Shown piece by piece: positions 52,500-64,000 of a stretch of 64,000 nucleotides of DNA. The DNA lies in assembly GCA_013399305.1 (NCBI GenBank), contig VXAI01000050.1:124001-188000 (forward strand). Direction: 5' to 3'. The notes below the pieces were generated by a model. It saw only the letters and a list, made by a program, of their open reading frames with translations, made no database searches and was not told where the DNA came from. The position numbers were made by a program, and so were the translations under genes. Numbering within the stretch: position 1 is the first letter of the stretch; every line of letters begins with the position of its first letter. Origin of the DNA: Rostratula benghalensis. Lineage: Eukaryota > Chordata > Aves > Charadriiformes > Rostratulidae.

Positions 52500-54559
52500 T
52501 ATGGATCAAGGAAGATGGAGAATTATTGGTATGAAAGCCAGGAAAGGCTATTCTGCAGCCTGAGGCAAAATTCTCTTTGAAGCTTTCAAGTTGTATGTAT
52601 TTTGTAAAGTGGGTTTTTCTTTATAATCTTTTTTTTTTCCTCCACATTGCACTGTTCTTTCTTTTTGATGTCTTCGTACCTCAGTGATTCACTACTAAAC
52701 ATGACAAAACTCTCAGAAGTGAACTTATGAGAATGTACTTAACACTTTTATTGAAATAACAGTGACCACCACAGAGCAAATGGAATTTCAAAGTACAAAA
52801 CATATTTTTTTTTTTTTATAAAAGAGGTTTTTTTAGTAGGTTCAAATGATATTAATTTAGGTAATTCTTTTTCCTTGTGAGAGAGAACTGTATTTGACAG
52901 TTCTGTTTATAAAGGGGTAAATAGATGTGTTTAAGACACTGATAATGTTTTCTCGGAAGATTCAAACCTCACTTTTTTATGTATTAGAAGCTAATTATTC
53001 CCATTTCACCAAAAATGCAACACAGGAATAGTACATATTCATGTTTTGGAAGAGTTGGTATAATTGCCAGTTGGTAAAATTTGGCAGTTTCCAGTCTATC
53101 AGTATTCCTTTGATAAGTTGTTCACCTGATGCTGGAAGTTCTTCATCCTCTTCTTAACTAATTTATTCAAATGTGTAATAGACTAAAGACTGATGTACAA
53201 TTATGATAGCAAAAAGTAAACAACTTCTAGGTTTGGAAGGAGACATCATGTGCACCAGTGATATGTCTGCTCTATAGCGGGGAGAAAAGGCTCTCCAGTG
53301 TTTCCTGTGAGTCTTGTTTATTTGAAGATAAAGTATTTTAATTGAAGCATTAAGTACAAGTTCCAGTCTACCACACAAGGTTGGTAGCAGGTGTCTTTTA
53401 TTTCATGCACAGTTGGCCCGGGCAACACATGACAAAACTTGAACTTCAGCACAAAAACATGTCTGTGATTCGAAAGTTAAATTCTCATTTGGTAGTAACC
53501 TGTCCCCAATGGCAGCAAAGCATTTCTGAAACATTATAAAATGTACTGCTCCGAAACTGCAACGTTAACTGCTAAAACCTTTTACAATTAAAATGGTAGC
53601 ACCCTCTAGTGTGGATCCAGTTACACTGGTTAAAATCCTTTACAAAAGCGTAGGTGTTTAAAGGGACGGTAAGTCCCTGTAGAACAAATAATTTTACACT
53701 GGCATAAATTTGTTGAATGCAGAGGTTGTACTGTGGAAATGTGGCCCAGCTGGGAGAGATGTATAAACACCTGGTAGGTAGTCACATCTTAAACATAAAT
53801 ATATCTATTTGCAAAATTAGTCTGTGTCTTTACCTTTCTATAGGTACTAAACACTTAGGTCAGGAAAAAAAAAAACCGATTGATTTAAATAATTTTCAAG
53901 TTAAGTAATTGCATCAAGATTTAATGCAAAATGACACTGTATTATGATAAAATTGAAATGCTTTGCACTTTATTTACAGTGATTGTTTCTCATAAAAGCT
54001 AATTTATTTTTCAAAAGGTTAAGGAAGGATGATAAATTGGCTTGCACTTTCCTGTGTCATTAAGCTGCACTTTTAAACCAAAGAACATATGGACATTTAT
54101 GAGAACTGATGGAGATCTGAAAGTAGTGGTGACAATTAGCGCTTCAATAAATGCTCATTCAACTGAATCTAGCAGGAAGGGTCATTCATTAAAAAGTATT
54201 TTGTGGTATTTAAAGCTTATTCAAAAGCTCTTGAGGAAAAACTCATTCTTACAAGGCTTTAGATGTTTTAAATCTATTGTTCTCCTACAGATGTGAGATG
54301 ATACTCAAAGCCATTGTGTCTTCTTTCCATAAGGTAGAAGAGTCGATCAAATTAATTATGCATGACGTGTGCCCGCATGTTTATTTGCAAATTCTGTATT
54401 CCAAGTCTTCACTTTTCAGGTATAGGAACAATAAACAGCAAGTCTACTTCTGACATCTAAAACTCTTTTTCACAGATCTCTGCTCTGCTTTGCTTTATTC
54501 TTTCTTTGTCTCGAAGAAACCTAAGTCTGAAGGGAGCTTTATCTTTTCAGTCTGTTCTT
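52500..54559. other. Unique AT-rich non-coding DNA
   Basis: A poly-T run lies near 52806-52819. The rest shows no gene, RNA or recognised repeat. Confidence 0.65.
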
Positions 54560-55136
54560 TGCCCTCTGTCCAGTTTTCGGACAGGAAAGAGTTAATTTTC
54601 TTTCTAGTGATTACTGTGAAAGGAATGTCAATAATGCATATTGTTGTTTCAAAGCGAGGCTTATACTTTTCAAAGACTTTTCTGCTTCCCATCGAAGCTG
54701 AGAAGGAGCATAGACAACAATGGAAGGGCCATATTCCATACCATAGGTGTTGTACTCAGTACATAAATGGGGATTGGCTGGGATGAGGAGAATCCACGAT
54801 CCCTGCTCAGGAATGGATACGCTTACAGCCTTCCAGTAATGCCCATGTTCCAGTAAGTTCAAAGTGTGGGTGGGAAGATGAGATAGGGTGGCAGCACACT
54901 ACTTAATGTTGCTTCACCCTCACTGGCTGGTGAGAGTGGCTTATGTAATTTTCATTATTATTATTATTTTCCTTTTGTTATTGCACTATTAAACAGTCTT
55001 TATTCCAACCCACTTTTTTTTTTTAATTTCCTTTTCTCCTTCTTTTCTCCTTCTTTCCCCTGCCCTTCTGGAGGAAAGAGGGAGAACTGTGTGAGTGGCT
55101 GCATGGTCTTAGCTGTCAGCTGGGGTTAAACCATAA
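54560..55136 (+). mobile_element. Solo LTR of an avian endogenous retrovirus
   Basis: Several blocks in order match the common avian ERV LTR type. A GAAAGAGTTAATTTTCTTTC block lies near 54584. A CATATTCCATACCATAGGTG block followed by TACATAAATGGGG (TATA-like region) lies near 54730-54772. An ATTATTATTATTATTTTCC stretch comes before ATTAAACAGTCTTTATTCC (54987), which contains a polyadenylation-type signal. The 3' end is CAGCTGGGGTTAAACCATAA. These give U3, R and U5 order on the plus strand. No internal retroviral coding sequence flanks it, so it is probably a solo LTR left by recombination between two LTRs. It is diverged. The 5' TG boundary is uncertain and no target duplication was confirmed. 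Confidence 0.85.
54822..54916 (+). repeat. Second copy of the 95-bp segment, inside the LTR
   Basis: This is the counterpart of 52403-52499, lying between the TATA-like region and the ATT-rich block of the LTR. At about 92 percent identity by eye, it is more alike than the rest of the LTR is to the generic family, which does not clearly carry this segment in the versions I know. Confidence 0.85.
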
Positions 55137-57707
55137 AACCCTTTAAGGAATCATATTTTATTCTTTCTTATGAGCTCTTGGGACCTCCACACGCTCTGAA
55201 TTCAGCCCTGTGATGGTGCTCAAAATGGCCACATTGTTTCTAGGAATAATTAGCTATGAATCTGCATCCATCTTTCTCTGTGGCAACTGTGTTAAATTAC
55301 ATTCATTGTAATTTTTAAAAGTATTGTTTTATGTTCATGAGACACAGGATACATAGTTTGGACACTCAGAGCAAGTAAGTTCTAATTTTATTTCTCACTT
55401 TTCAGGAGGTAAACTGTTTTTTCTGTTAACTGTACCTTCCTTAGAAGTTTAATATTTATGCTTTTTTTAAGGGGGTATTATTTTTGTAGTTTTGAGGTGT
55501 AATGGATTATTAGAGGTATATCTATTAGATGTGTTTTTATGCACAGTGAATATTATAACTAGGAAATAAATTACAATATTTTCCGAAATGTAAGAAAACC
55601 TCACAAAGAAATATGGTGTTAACTCAAGCATAATTGATCCCAGTTGAGGAATGCTGACTTACTTTTCAACCTGTATATTTAGATAAGAGTGAGGGATTTT
55701 TAGGTTGGATATTAAGGAGAAAAAACGACACCATGAGATGACTTTTTTTTGACAGTAAAGTAACAGCACTTGTTTATTTTGCCTAAGGAAGTTGTAGACT
55801 TTGACAGTGCATAAAAAGAGACCAGAAAGCATTTGTCAAGAGTGCTGTAGGTAAAGATGTACCTGCTTTGGAGCATAAGGATGAATTTGGAGACTTCTTG
55901 AATTCCCTTATTCTTTCTGATTCTGTTTAAGAATTAGGCTTTCTCTGGAATGATGCTCCATAGTCCCTGAAAAACAATTTGTAGAAATGAAGAATATATA
56001 TCTGAAGAATACTTTGTATTATTATTGAAGAACTTAGATTGGTTTTGTAAAGTCCTTTTATGAAGTTATATTATCATATGATGTACACTGTTTATGATGT
56101 TCTTTTTCTCATGAATACTAAGTAATTTTCTCTTTTTGTAGGATGATATTGTAAGAAGATTAGTTGGGAGAAATCAGAAGTAGTTCATTCATTCACTCAT
56201 TCTCCATTCTGGTGATTCATAATGCCATTTTCTTTCGTACAGTAGAAGTGATATCAAGAGAGAGAATATTTAAAATTCATATGTTCTTTAACAAATCCTT
56301 TAAATCCTTTGCTTTTTTAATTTTTTTTTTGTGTGGTTTAACACAAACATTTCTGTTTCCTGCCCCTAGTGTTTAATTTTGTATAACGCTTGTTAGATTT
56401 CCATTTGCTGGAGTTGAGTTTGGGGAAAAGGGGTTTATAAGTAAAGTTTCATTCTCCTAGAATTTATAAATGTGAGTAATGAAATACTAAAACTTTTTAA
56501 TGAATTTTAATTTTTTAATTTTTTTTTTTCTCTCAAAGGATCCTCCTTCTGTGTGGAAAAAAATGATAGAAACAGTTGACTGCTGAAACTTTAGATTGCT
56601 TCCAATGAAAAGTGTACCCATGCAGAATTGTACCTTTGAGCCCTGTTATGGCCTCAGTTTTGGCCAAATGGGACAAAATAAGCTCAAAGAATATTGGCTG
56701 TGAAAGAGATGAGGAGAAAGTTTTTTTTTTCATGTATACTGCTTTTTCTTTCTTGCCTTTTCTACTAGAATTTTATCTGCTATATAGAGATTCTGTCAGG
56801 AGGTCTGGTGTAAAGAATCTGCAGATTGCTCCAGAATGCTCTGGGCAATGTTCCTGCCAGAACCATAATTAGATTCTAGAAAAAAATATCTTCAAATGGA
56901 AAGAGAGTTTAAATATAGAAAAGTTGATAGTTGGATACTAAAAGGAATCAAATACTGATTTACAGAAAATTTTACCTGTAATGCATTTGCTTTCCTTTTT
57001 GCTTTTTCACTTTTGGAAAAGTATTCTGTTGAACATAGAAGAGCAGTTAAGAATTTAGAACCTAAATATAAATAATTTTTCTGGCTGCAGAGAGGACATT
57101 GACTATCATATGATGCATACGTCTGATTTTTTTTTTTGTTTGTTTTATGAGGTTTTGGAATTGTATCAGTACCACATTAAACAGTATAGAGCATCATACT
57201 AAGTGGTTCAAGTGTGTGTGAGTTATTCTTGCAGTGAGAAGCAAATTTGTTTTATGTGATCCTACTTAGACTATGAACTTAGAACACAGATGTCAAGTCA
57301 CCATTGCTGACCTACATGGATTTAGTGATTAAGATGCTGTGATAATTTAAAAAATATTATAGTCAGTATCCAGAATAGGTGTTGTCTGAGTATAGGACCT
57401 TGAAATTGATTTTTGCTACTACTTAACATTTCAAATTAACATTTTAAAGAAATTATACTTTATTCTGCTAATACAATAGAAGCCTTTCAAACTGACATAC
57501 TATATTTCCTTGATGATTTAAGCTGAAGTATTTTATGCTATTTAGCTTAGTTCTGACACTTCAAAATATTTTTTTGCATTTTGAGTGCAATAAATTTGGA
57601 GTTGAGATAAGGATGGATATGCATTCCCTCAAAGAAATTTACATAGCTTATTTCAACACGCACTTCTGTAAGGTGTATTTTTTCTGTTGATTCCCTGTTT
57701 CCTTCAG

Positions 57708-57731
57708 GATTAAAATCTCCTTCTACTGAAG
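57708..57731 (+). other. Possible 24-nt microexon (low confidence)
   Basis: The segment is preceded by a pyrimidine tract ending in CCCTGTTTCCTTCAG and followed by a perfect-consensus donor (GAAG/GTGAGT). Its length is a multiple of three. One frame is open (LKSPSTE, with two bases before and one after); the others contain stops. Its phase is compatible with the segment at 29403-29454. I do not recognise the peptide. It may be a pseudo-exon. Confidence 0.22.
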
Positions 57732-60485
57732 GTGAGTGTCTGATTTCACTTGATATTTTCTTTATTTTCTTTTATATTCTCTTACTTCATAGAACAGTCA
57801 ATTTATAGTCAGTGTTTCCAATGCATTTTTGAGGATTTTTTTTTTTTTTACTTGATGGTTGATTTTATTAAAAAGTACTATTACTTTTATCTTTTACTAA
57901 TTCAAAATATGAGATCTTTTTCTTGACTTATCCTGGTGAGATTTAGAATTCAAGGCACTTTCTCTTAATTTTCTGCTGCAGAGTATTTAGTTAATAAGAG
58001 AGAAAAGAAGAAATTAATAATTCTTCCATTGCTTTAGCCAGTATCTTACCATTACAAACTATCACACCTTAAAGAATTTTTTATAAATTTAATTACCCAG
58101 TGTTTGAATTGGAAGATTGTTCCAGAACCTATTCTTGCAGGATCAGATACTGTCATTTTAGTCTAAATTTATTGATAATTAATTGATTATTATACATATA
58201 TACATACATAGAGTGTGTTTATATAAAGTTTTTATTTATTTGTCCTGCAGTTACTACTGTTTGTCCATATCTGCCCTCCTAATACATTTGAGGTTGCAGT
58301 GATATCATTCCCAGTCTTCATTTTATGTGAACCAAACAAAGCTTTTAGTAGAACTAACATGTGAGATTAACAATGATGCGATGCGTGTGACACTTCTATT
58401 TACCTGAATATTCTAGAAGTTTTAAATCAGTTAAAAATTGTTAGCAATATAGAAACATAAGTCAAGTTTCTTGAGGTTAATGCCAATCTCAAATTTTGCT
58501 AAAGCCTGTCAAAACTGAAAATAAAAGATGTCTTTGTCAGCTCAAAAAGGAGAAGGCTGACTTTGTTCACTTTCTTTTTAGAACTAGTGGGGAGATAACT
58601 AACTGCATGCCTCTATATGATCACCAAAAATTGCTGATTTTTCACTTCCTAAAAGGAATCAATCGAGATGCAAAACTTGCTGAAGAGTTATTTTCTACTT
58701 GTTTTAAGCTCAGTCCCATCCAGATTCCTACCTGACAGATAAATCTGCATTTATCCATCTGCTTCATCACATGGACTGTGGGGTGTTTGGTTTTTTGGAA
58801 GACTGTCAATTTCCGTGTTAATCTGATCCCACCAGAAACAATAGTATGTTAGGCCTTTCTGGAAAAAAAATACTGCCTTTTAGTTCACATTTCTAAAATA
58901 ATAATGATATTGAAATATAATACCTGTTACCTGGAGTGTGTTCATAAAATTATTCAGACTGAAACAGCAGAGATTGTTACGTTCAAGTATTCCAAAGAAG
59001 TTTCTATATGCAACATCTGTTTTGCAGAGATATTGAAATACAGAAGTGGTAATGCTAATCACGTAGATATCAAAGTAAGAAATGCCTTTGTAAAAGGGAG
59101 GGGATATCTTAATCTGTCTTTGTGGTGCTATGGATAAGAGGGATATAATTTACGGTAACTACTGCCCAAATTCATTGAAGTTGTTAGAAAAGAGCAATGC
59201 TTGTATTAAAATGCCTGCAGGGTGGTGGGCATCCATTTCCTTTGCTCTTCTTTTCGGTCTGAAATACAACTTTGTCACTTCAAGAATTAAAATGAGCAGC
59301 AAACTGGAAGAGCCTCCATATGTTTACATACTTCGTTTCCATGTATGTAGATAAAAACACTTTATCTTGACTGTTTCAAAAAACATCAAACCCTTTATGC
59401 AGATTTAATGTCATCTGTTTCCATTCGGTCAATATTTCAAGATTATTCAAAACTGAGCCTGGATGACTCCTTGTTTACTACTTTTATTGATGCTTTCGTA
59501 ATTGCTGCCTTACAATGCTAGTAACTCTTGAAATAAGGAAGTATTTTGAGATAAAAAAATAACCTATACTCTAATTCTTTTTTTTTTTTGTTCTTATTTA
59601 AAGCACAATTTAACAAAATATTTGATTTCTGAGTTCTACACCCTAAAAATATAAAGGCTTTTTTTGTTCTGCAGTTGTTTTCTCTTCATTTGTGAAATGA
59701 AGTCCTATCTCTTAAAGTCAGGAGTCAATATGGCATTTTCTAGTATCACCAGAAGAAGTTCTACTTTTGCAGGTTTATTTCTTCTTTCTTGGATAATTGA
59801 TTGCAATAATGGAATTTTACTTGAAAGACAATAATTTTTGAGCAGTTTAACATAATAAAGAATGGCACAGGTGAGAACTAAGTAATCTTACATGTAATTA
59901 AAAATGGAAAAGTCCACTTACTTGCTCCCTATTACTCCTTGTTCAACAAATTCTACTTAAGAAATGACTTCTTTTGATTATGTAATGATTTATTATTTTG
60001 GCAAAGAGTATCTTCTAAATGGGTGCTGATGTAACAGGTGATGTCACTGTTTTGTCTCTTCAAAGGTCTTTGGTAATTGGTGAAATTAAACTAGAAGTAA
60101 AGCTCTCTAAGTAAATGTAACTATGAAAATGGTAGTGGACACTGGACCCATTCACTGGGAAAGTGCATTAAAAGTGGAGGCAAAGGATTATCAGAATCTT
60201 GCCCGTAATTGCTTTTGCAACACCCACATTATTCTGCCCTGGAAAAATATAGGGAAGAGAAGAAAAGAAACACTCTGCTTTTCCTGAGTTTAGAACAGAC
60301 CCAGGAGGTTCATATTTGTCCAGTGCAAAGTCAAGGTTCTAGGGAAAAGGTTCCTGAACCGGGTCCAAGAGTAACTCTTTGGTATGAGACATCTTTGTGT
60401 TCTTCTTAGAGCTGTGAGGGATACAAACCGCCACACAGTTACGGTTTGCTTTTTAGACAGAGAGACGTTTCATAAGTTATTTGCT

Positions 60486-60518
60486 GGGGGGGGGAGGAAC
60501 AGGCGGGTGAGGGGGCGG
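60486..60518 (+). other. G-rich patch, possible G-quadruplex
   Basis: A run of nine G, then GGG at 60505 and GGGGG at 60511, with short spacers (the longest about ten bases). Four G-triplets are available, so a quadruplex on the plus strand is plausible. The surrounding DNA is AT-rich. Confidence 0.5.
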
Positions 60519-61517
60519 AATTATTCATACTCTGTGTTTGAGAGCTCTTGTACAGAAACAAGCACAGAGAAGCAGAATGCTGACATTGTATAAAATGGGG
60601 AAAAATAAGAGAAGTGCCTGTTACGGTTGTTGTTTTTCAAGAATTTGTAGGGAGCCATCACAACTTCGTTGAAGCTTAATTTGGAGGAGTACACTGTTTG
60701 TAGATCATCCACCAAAAACATGGGTAGGATGGGAACAAATTTTTCAAAGGAGAAACAGGAAAATGGAGGCCATGACATATTTTTCCCTAACTCCATCAGT
60801 TATGCCCCAACTATGTAAATGGTTTTTCACTTCTAAAAGGTAACAGCAAATATGTTCCATTTTCGTCAAGTTAACTTTTCTCATGCTCAACATTAAGTGA
60901 GCTCAGTTATTTCTCCCTGACCTGGATCAACAAGTTATTTTCCAAACAGTCAGTTCATCACAAGTCCCTCCATTTGCTAGTGAATAGATTCTGCATTTGC
61001 TTTGGGAGGTGTTTCCACTGCACTCTCATCTTGCTGGGCAAACTTTCACTTTTATTTAAAATGTCGCACCGTGTTATATAACCAAGACGTTACTTGCTAC
61101 GTGAGTGCTTTACTTGCTCTATATTCATAGACTGGGGATGAGAATGTGTCCCAGAAAACTTGGCAGAAGAGATATGAGAGATTATAAGACAAATTGCCAA
61201 AAAGCAGATTTCTGGATTCTTACGGATTTTCATTATTTTGATTTTCTATTTAAAAAAATAATAAATTCATTAACACTTACCATCTTGTCATTTTAGAGCC
61301 CATGAATAGAAGTTTAAATTTAACTCTTAAATTCAACAGCACATACAGTGCACCACTACTGAATTTTAAACATTTAGGAAAACATTTATGAAAACAAAGA
61401 AGTTAAAACCCACAAATATATGGCCAAAACAAATGTGTAACTACAAAATGAAGTTACACAAAAAAGTGTTGCAGTCAAACATATTATTTTGAAGAACAAA
61501 TTTATTTTCAGCAATAT

Positions 61518-61882
61518 TATAGAATCGTGTAATAGATTGGGTTGGAAGGGACCTTTAATGGTCATGTAATCCAACCCTCTGCAATGAGCAGGGGCATCTT
61601 CAACTAGATCAGGTTCCCCAAAATCCCATCCAGCCTGACCTGGGATATTTCCAGGGAGACCATCTACCGCCTCTCTGGGCAGCCTGTGCTGTTTCACCAC
61701 TATCAGCAAAAAAAAAATTCTTCCTAGTACCTAGTCTAAATCTTCCCTCTTTTAGTTTAAAGCCATGACCCCTTATCCTATTGCAAAAAGGCTCATTTTA
61801 TAAGCCCCCTTCAGGGACTGGAAGGCTGCAATAAGGTCTCTCCAGAGCCTTCTCTTCTCCAAGCTAAGTAACTCTCTCGGTT
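61518..61882 (-). mobile_element. CR1 LINE, 5'-truncated, minus strand
   Basis: The plus strand starts TTATAGAATCGTGTAATAGAT, followed by GGTTGGAAGGGACCTTTAAT and the CR1 3' UTR. It then runs into the ORF2 tail (CTCTCTGGGCAGCCTGTGCT, then TCCTTCAG-like and CTCTTCTCCAAGCTAAG blocks). A run of nine A at 61710 interrupts the coding part. About 365 bases remain. No enzymatic domain and no intact frame. Confidence 0.93.
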
Positions 61883-64000
61883 GTTTATAATTTTTTAGGA
61901 TAACGTTATTTTAAAAAAATACAAGAATTATAATTATGAAAAAGTGACTTAGCTTTTGACGACAATGTGATGTAAACTGTGTCCACAGTAAGATATAGAC
62001 AATAACGAAATAGAGAAAGTTGGCAGGTAGTAATTACCTTGTTGTTATGTTTTCATAACAGGAAAAACTGCAACATTATCATTTACTCACTTCAGGACTG
62101 AATTTCAAACATGTAGGATGCTGGTTTCCTTATATGACAGAAGGTCTCAGATTAGAAAGGGAAATTAGTTTTTAATCTCATCATTTCATTCACTCTTATC
62201 CATAAACATAGATCATGCTAAGTGCTTGGCAATCCTTCTAATTTGTTAATTTAATTATTACACTTCTGCAATGTTTCTCAGTAGTAAAAGATACTCAAAT
62301 ATTTCACCGAGCCAGAATGATTCTATTGATCTCAGAGGAGCTATTGTATTGTATAATTAATACCAGTGTAATCAAAGTAAGGGTTTCTTTTGTATGTCAC
62401 TAGAGCCCATTCGTACTCTACATGCTATAAAGGGACATGACTGCTTACAATACTATAGAAACCAGATCTGTAAAACTGTTTTGTCAGGTTTTACTCATCT
62501 ATTTGCTTGGCACTAGAGCTAAGCACCCATAATAATGTTTTTTATAATAAAGTACACTCTTTCCTATAATAAATAAGAAACCCCACAGGGATTCAAAATA
62601 TATGAAATTACAAAATAATTACTTTAAAAATGTAATTTTTGCAACAGTAAATTATACCAAGTGGTGAAGTGCCATGGGAATATTGTGTCTGAAAAACATA
62701 CTGCCTCAGACAATTTTTAACTTACTTAGTTCTTTTTTCTTCTGTGCCTGCAAAAATATTTCATACTAGTTTCTTTATTTCAGTTGCATGTTCTCCATTT
62801 CGTAGCTTATTTTTTAGCAAAGGCAAGCAGCCCTCAGTACTAGCTCTTCTGAGTGCCATCATTTTCTAGGCATTCATCCTCAAGGTTAGCATTTATTAGT
62901 CCTAATGTTCCATATCTTCCTTCCTACTCCCCTGTACGTACCTTTTTTCAGTCTGTCTGCAAAGCATTTTTGTTCTGTGCTTTCAGATCCCTACTTTAAA
63001 TTTGCTGATGCACATAAATAATTCACTAAATTGTCACCTGTGGGTATAAATTTTAAGTCCATTTGCACGTCTGAGTTAACAGACCTTGCTATTCTTATTC
63101 CTTCCACTCTAAACACTGTTATTGGACGAGCAGTTTCTTGAGGTCTTTTTCTGCCTAGTATACCAATAATATTTTTAAAAGTTAAGTATTTCATAAGCTT
63201 GTGGTGAAATGATGAAAGATTTTCTACTCCCATCATGATTTGAAAAAAATCAACCAAGGGACATAATTTTTCTGCTTTTCAATATTCATTTAAAAAGGAA
63301 AAACTATTTTATTCCTTCTAAGCAATGGCCAGGAAAGACACTCGCCTGTGTGCTACTGGTTTGTTGAGATTTCCCAAACTAAGCTCTTCAGAGCTGTGCT
63401 CCAAGTGTTGTTCTTTTTTTCCCTGACAGGAAGGCAAGACTTATAGATAGGGGTAATGAATTTTGTCAGTTAGGGAAAAACACAGGCTTTTGGGAACACA
63501 AACCAAACGCAAGCAGCCCAGCTGTATGACTTTATTAAATAAAAGATAGTGCTTCTCCCTCCAAACTCTGGCTTGCTTATGTCCTTAAATCCTCACAGCT
63601 ATTACCATGCCATGACTTTTGACTTTATTGGCATTAGTCTGCCATACAGAGTAAAGTCTATAAAGGCAGGAGTGCATATTATTATCTTTATCAGGTTCTG
63701 CTTTTAGTTGTGAAAATGTAGAACTTTACCTAAGCATATGAAATAATAAAGAATATCTTAACAGTGAATTTTATTACTTATGTAAAATGCCTGATAAGAC
63801 TATAGTCTTTGTCCTGGGGAGAGTTAAATTTACATTTCTATAGTTTACAAATCATTGTTAAAAATATTCACTCTTTCTTTAAATTCTGAAACTTGAGGAA
63901 GATTCTGAAACTTCAGGACTTCTATTGAGCTGTTCTGCAGTTTTAAACTTGCATACTGTATCACCTCATTGTAGGAACAGTCTAAGCAGGAGAATATTTT
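61883..64000. other. Unique AT-rich non-coding DNA
   Basis: No gene or mobile element recognised. A 19-bp-period direct repeat (ATTCTGAAACTT-type) lies at 63883-63920. Confidence 0.65.
63883..63920. repeat. Short tandem duplication, period 19
   Basis: ATTCTGAAACTTGAGGAAG is followed by ATTCTGAAACTTCAGGACT, two copies agreeing over most of the unit. Confidence 0.75.

Larger units (their letters stand above)
55137..61517. other. Unique AT-rich non-coding DNA
   Basis: No supported gene. It holds poly-T runs (near 56515-56530 and 57838-57850), a possible 24-nt microexon at 57708, and a G-rich patch at 60486-60518. The 60400-60520 block is less AT-rich than its surroundings. Confidence 0.6.

Noticed and set aside
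1..64000. tRNA, rRNA, CRISPR array, operon or phage-like system
   Set aside because: I saw no cloverleaf, no regularly spaced repeats and no clustered long frames. The window has the texture of vertebrate non-coding DNA.

Overview
This window looks like bird nuclear DNA from an intergenic region or a very long intron. It is AT-rich and CpG-poor, and no open reading frame in it looks like a conventional host gene. The main recognisable content is CR1 (chicken repeat 1) non-LTR retrotransposons. I count eleven clear copies in both orientations, all 5'-truncated, most ending at the typical CR1 3' end of short repeats such as ATTCTGTG. There are also two doubtful older remnants. One solo LTR resembles a common avian endogenous retrovirus LTR (ERVL/ERVK-like; exact family not resolved). 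CR1 abundance with this LTR type points to Aves; crocodilian or turtle DNA also carries CR1, but the LTR fits it less well. The species cannot be fixed.

Layout: 1-6.9 kb is unique AT-rich DNA with short local duplications and a possible old CR1 remnant. From 6.9 to 17.8 kb there are six CR1 copies: minus at 6892, 11572 and 13096, plus at 12574, 14851 and 16677. The last is internally deleted and has lost its whole reverse-transcriptase core. 17.8-22.7 kb is unique. From 22.7 to 25.0 kb two minus-strand CR1 copies sit 190 bp apart. The longer one still shows readable RT motifs, but it has a frameshift, an altered catalytic motif and an unusual 174-bp internal rearrangement. 25.0-54.5 kb is mostly unique, with two short plus-strand CR1 3' ends (29.9 and 42.2 kb), a few microsatellites and homopolymers, and some blocks that could be conserved non-coding DNA. 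The solo LTR lies at 54.56-55.14 kb. About 95 bp of it recurs near 52.4 kb. A last minus-strand CR1 lies at 61.5 kb.

No functioning gene, RNA gene, CRISPR array or operon could be supported, and no undescribed system was found. The observations most worth checking are: the rearranged CR1 at 23.4-25.0 kb; the 95-bp segment shared with the LTR; and a few short open segments bracketed by strong splice signals on the plus strand (29.4, 31.3, 36.8, 52.2 and 57.7 kb). These could be small exons of a host gene, but pseudo-exons of this kind are expected by chance in 64 kb.
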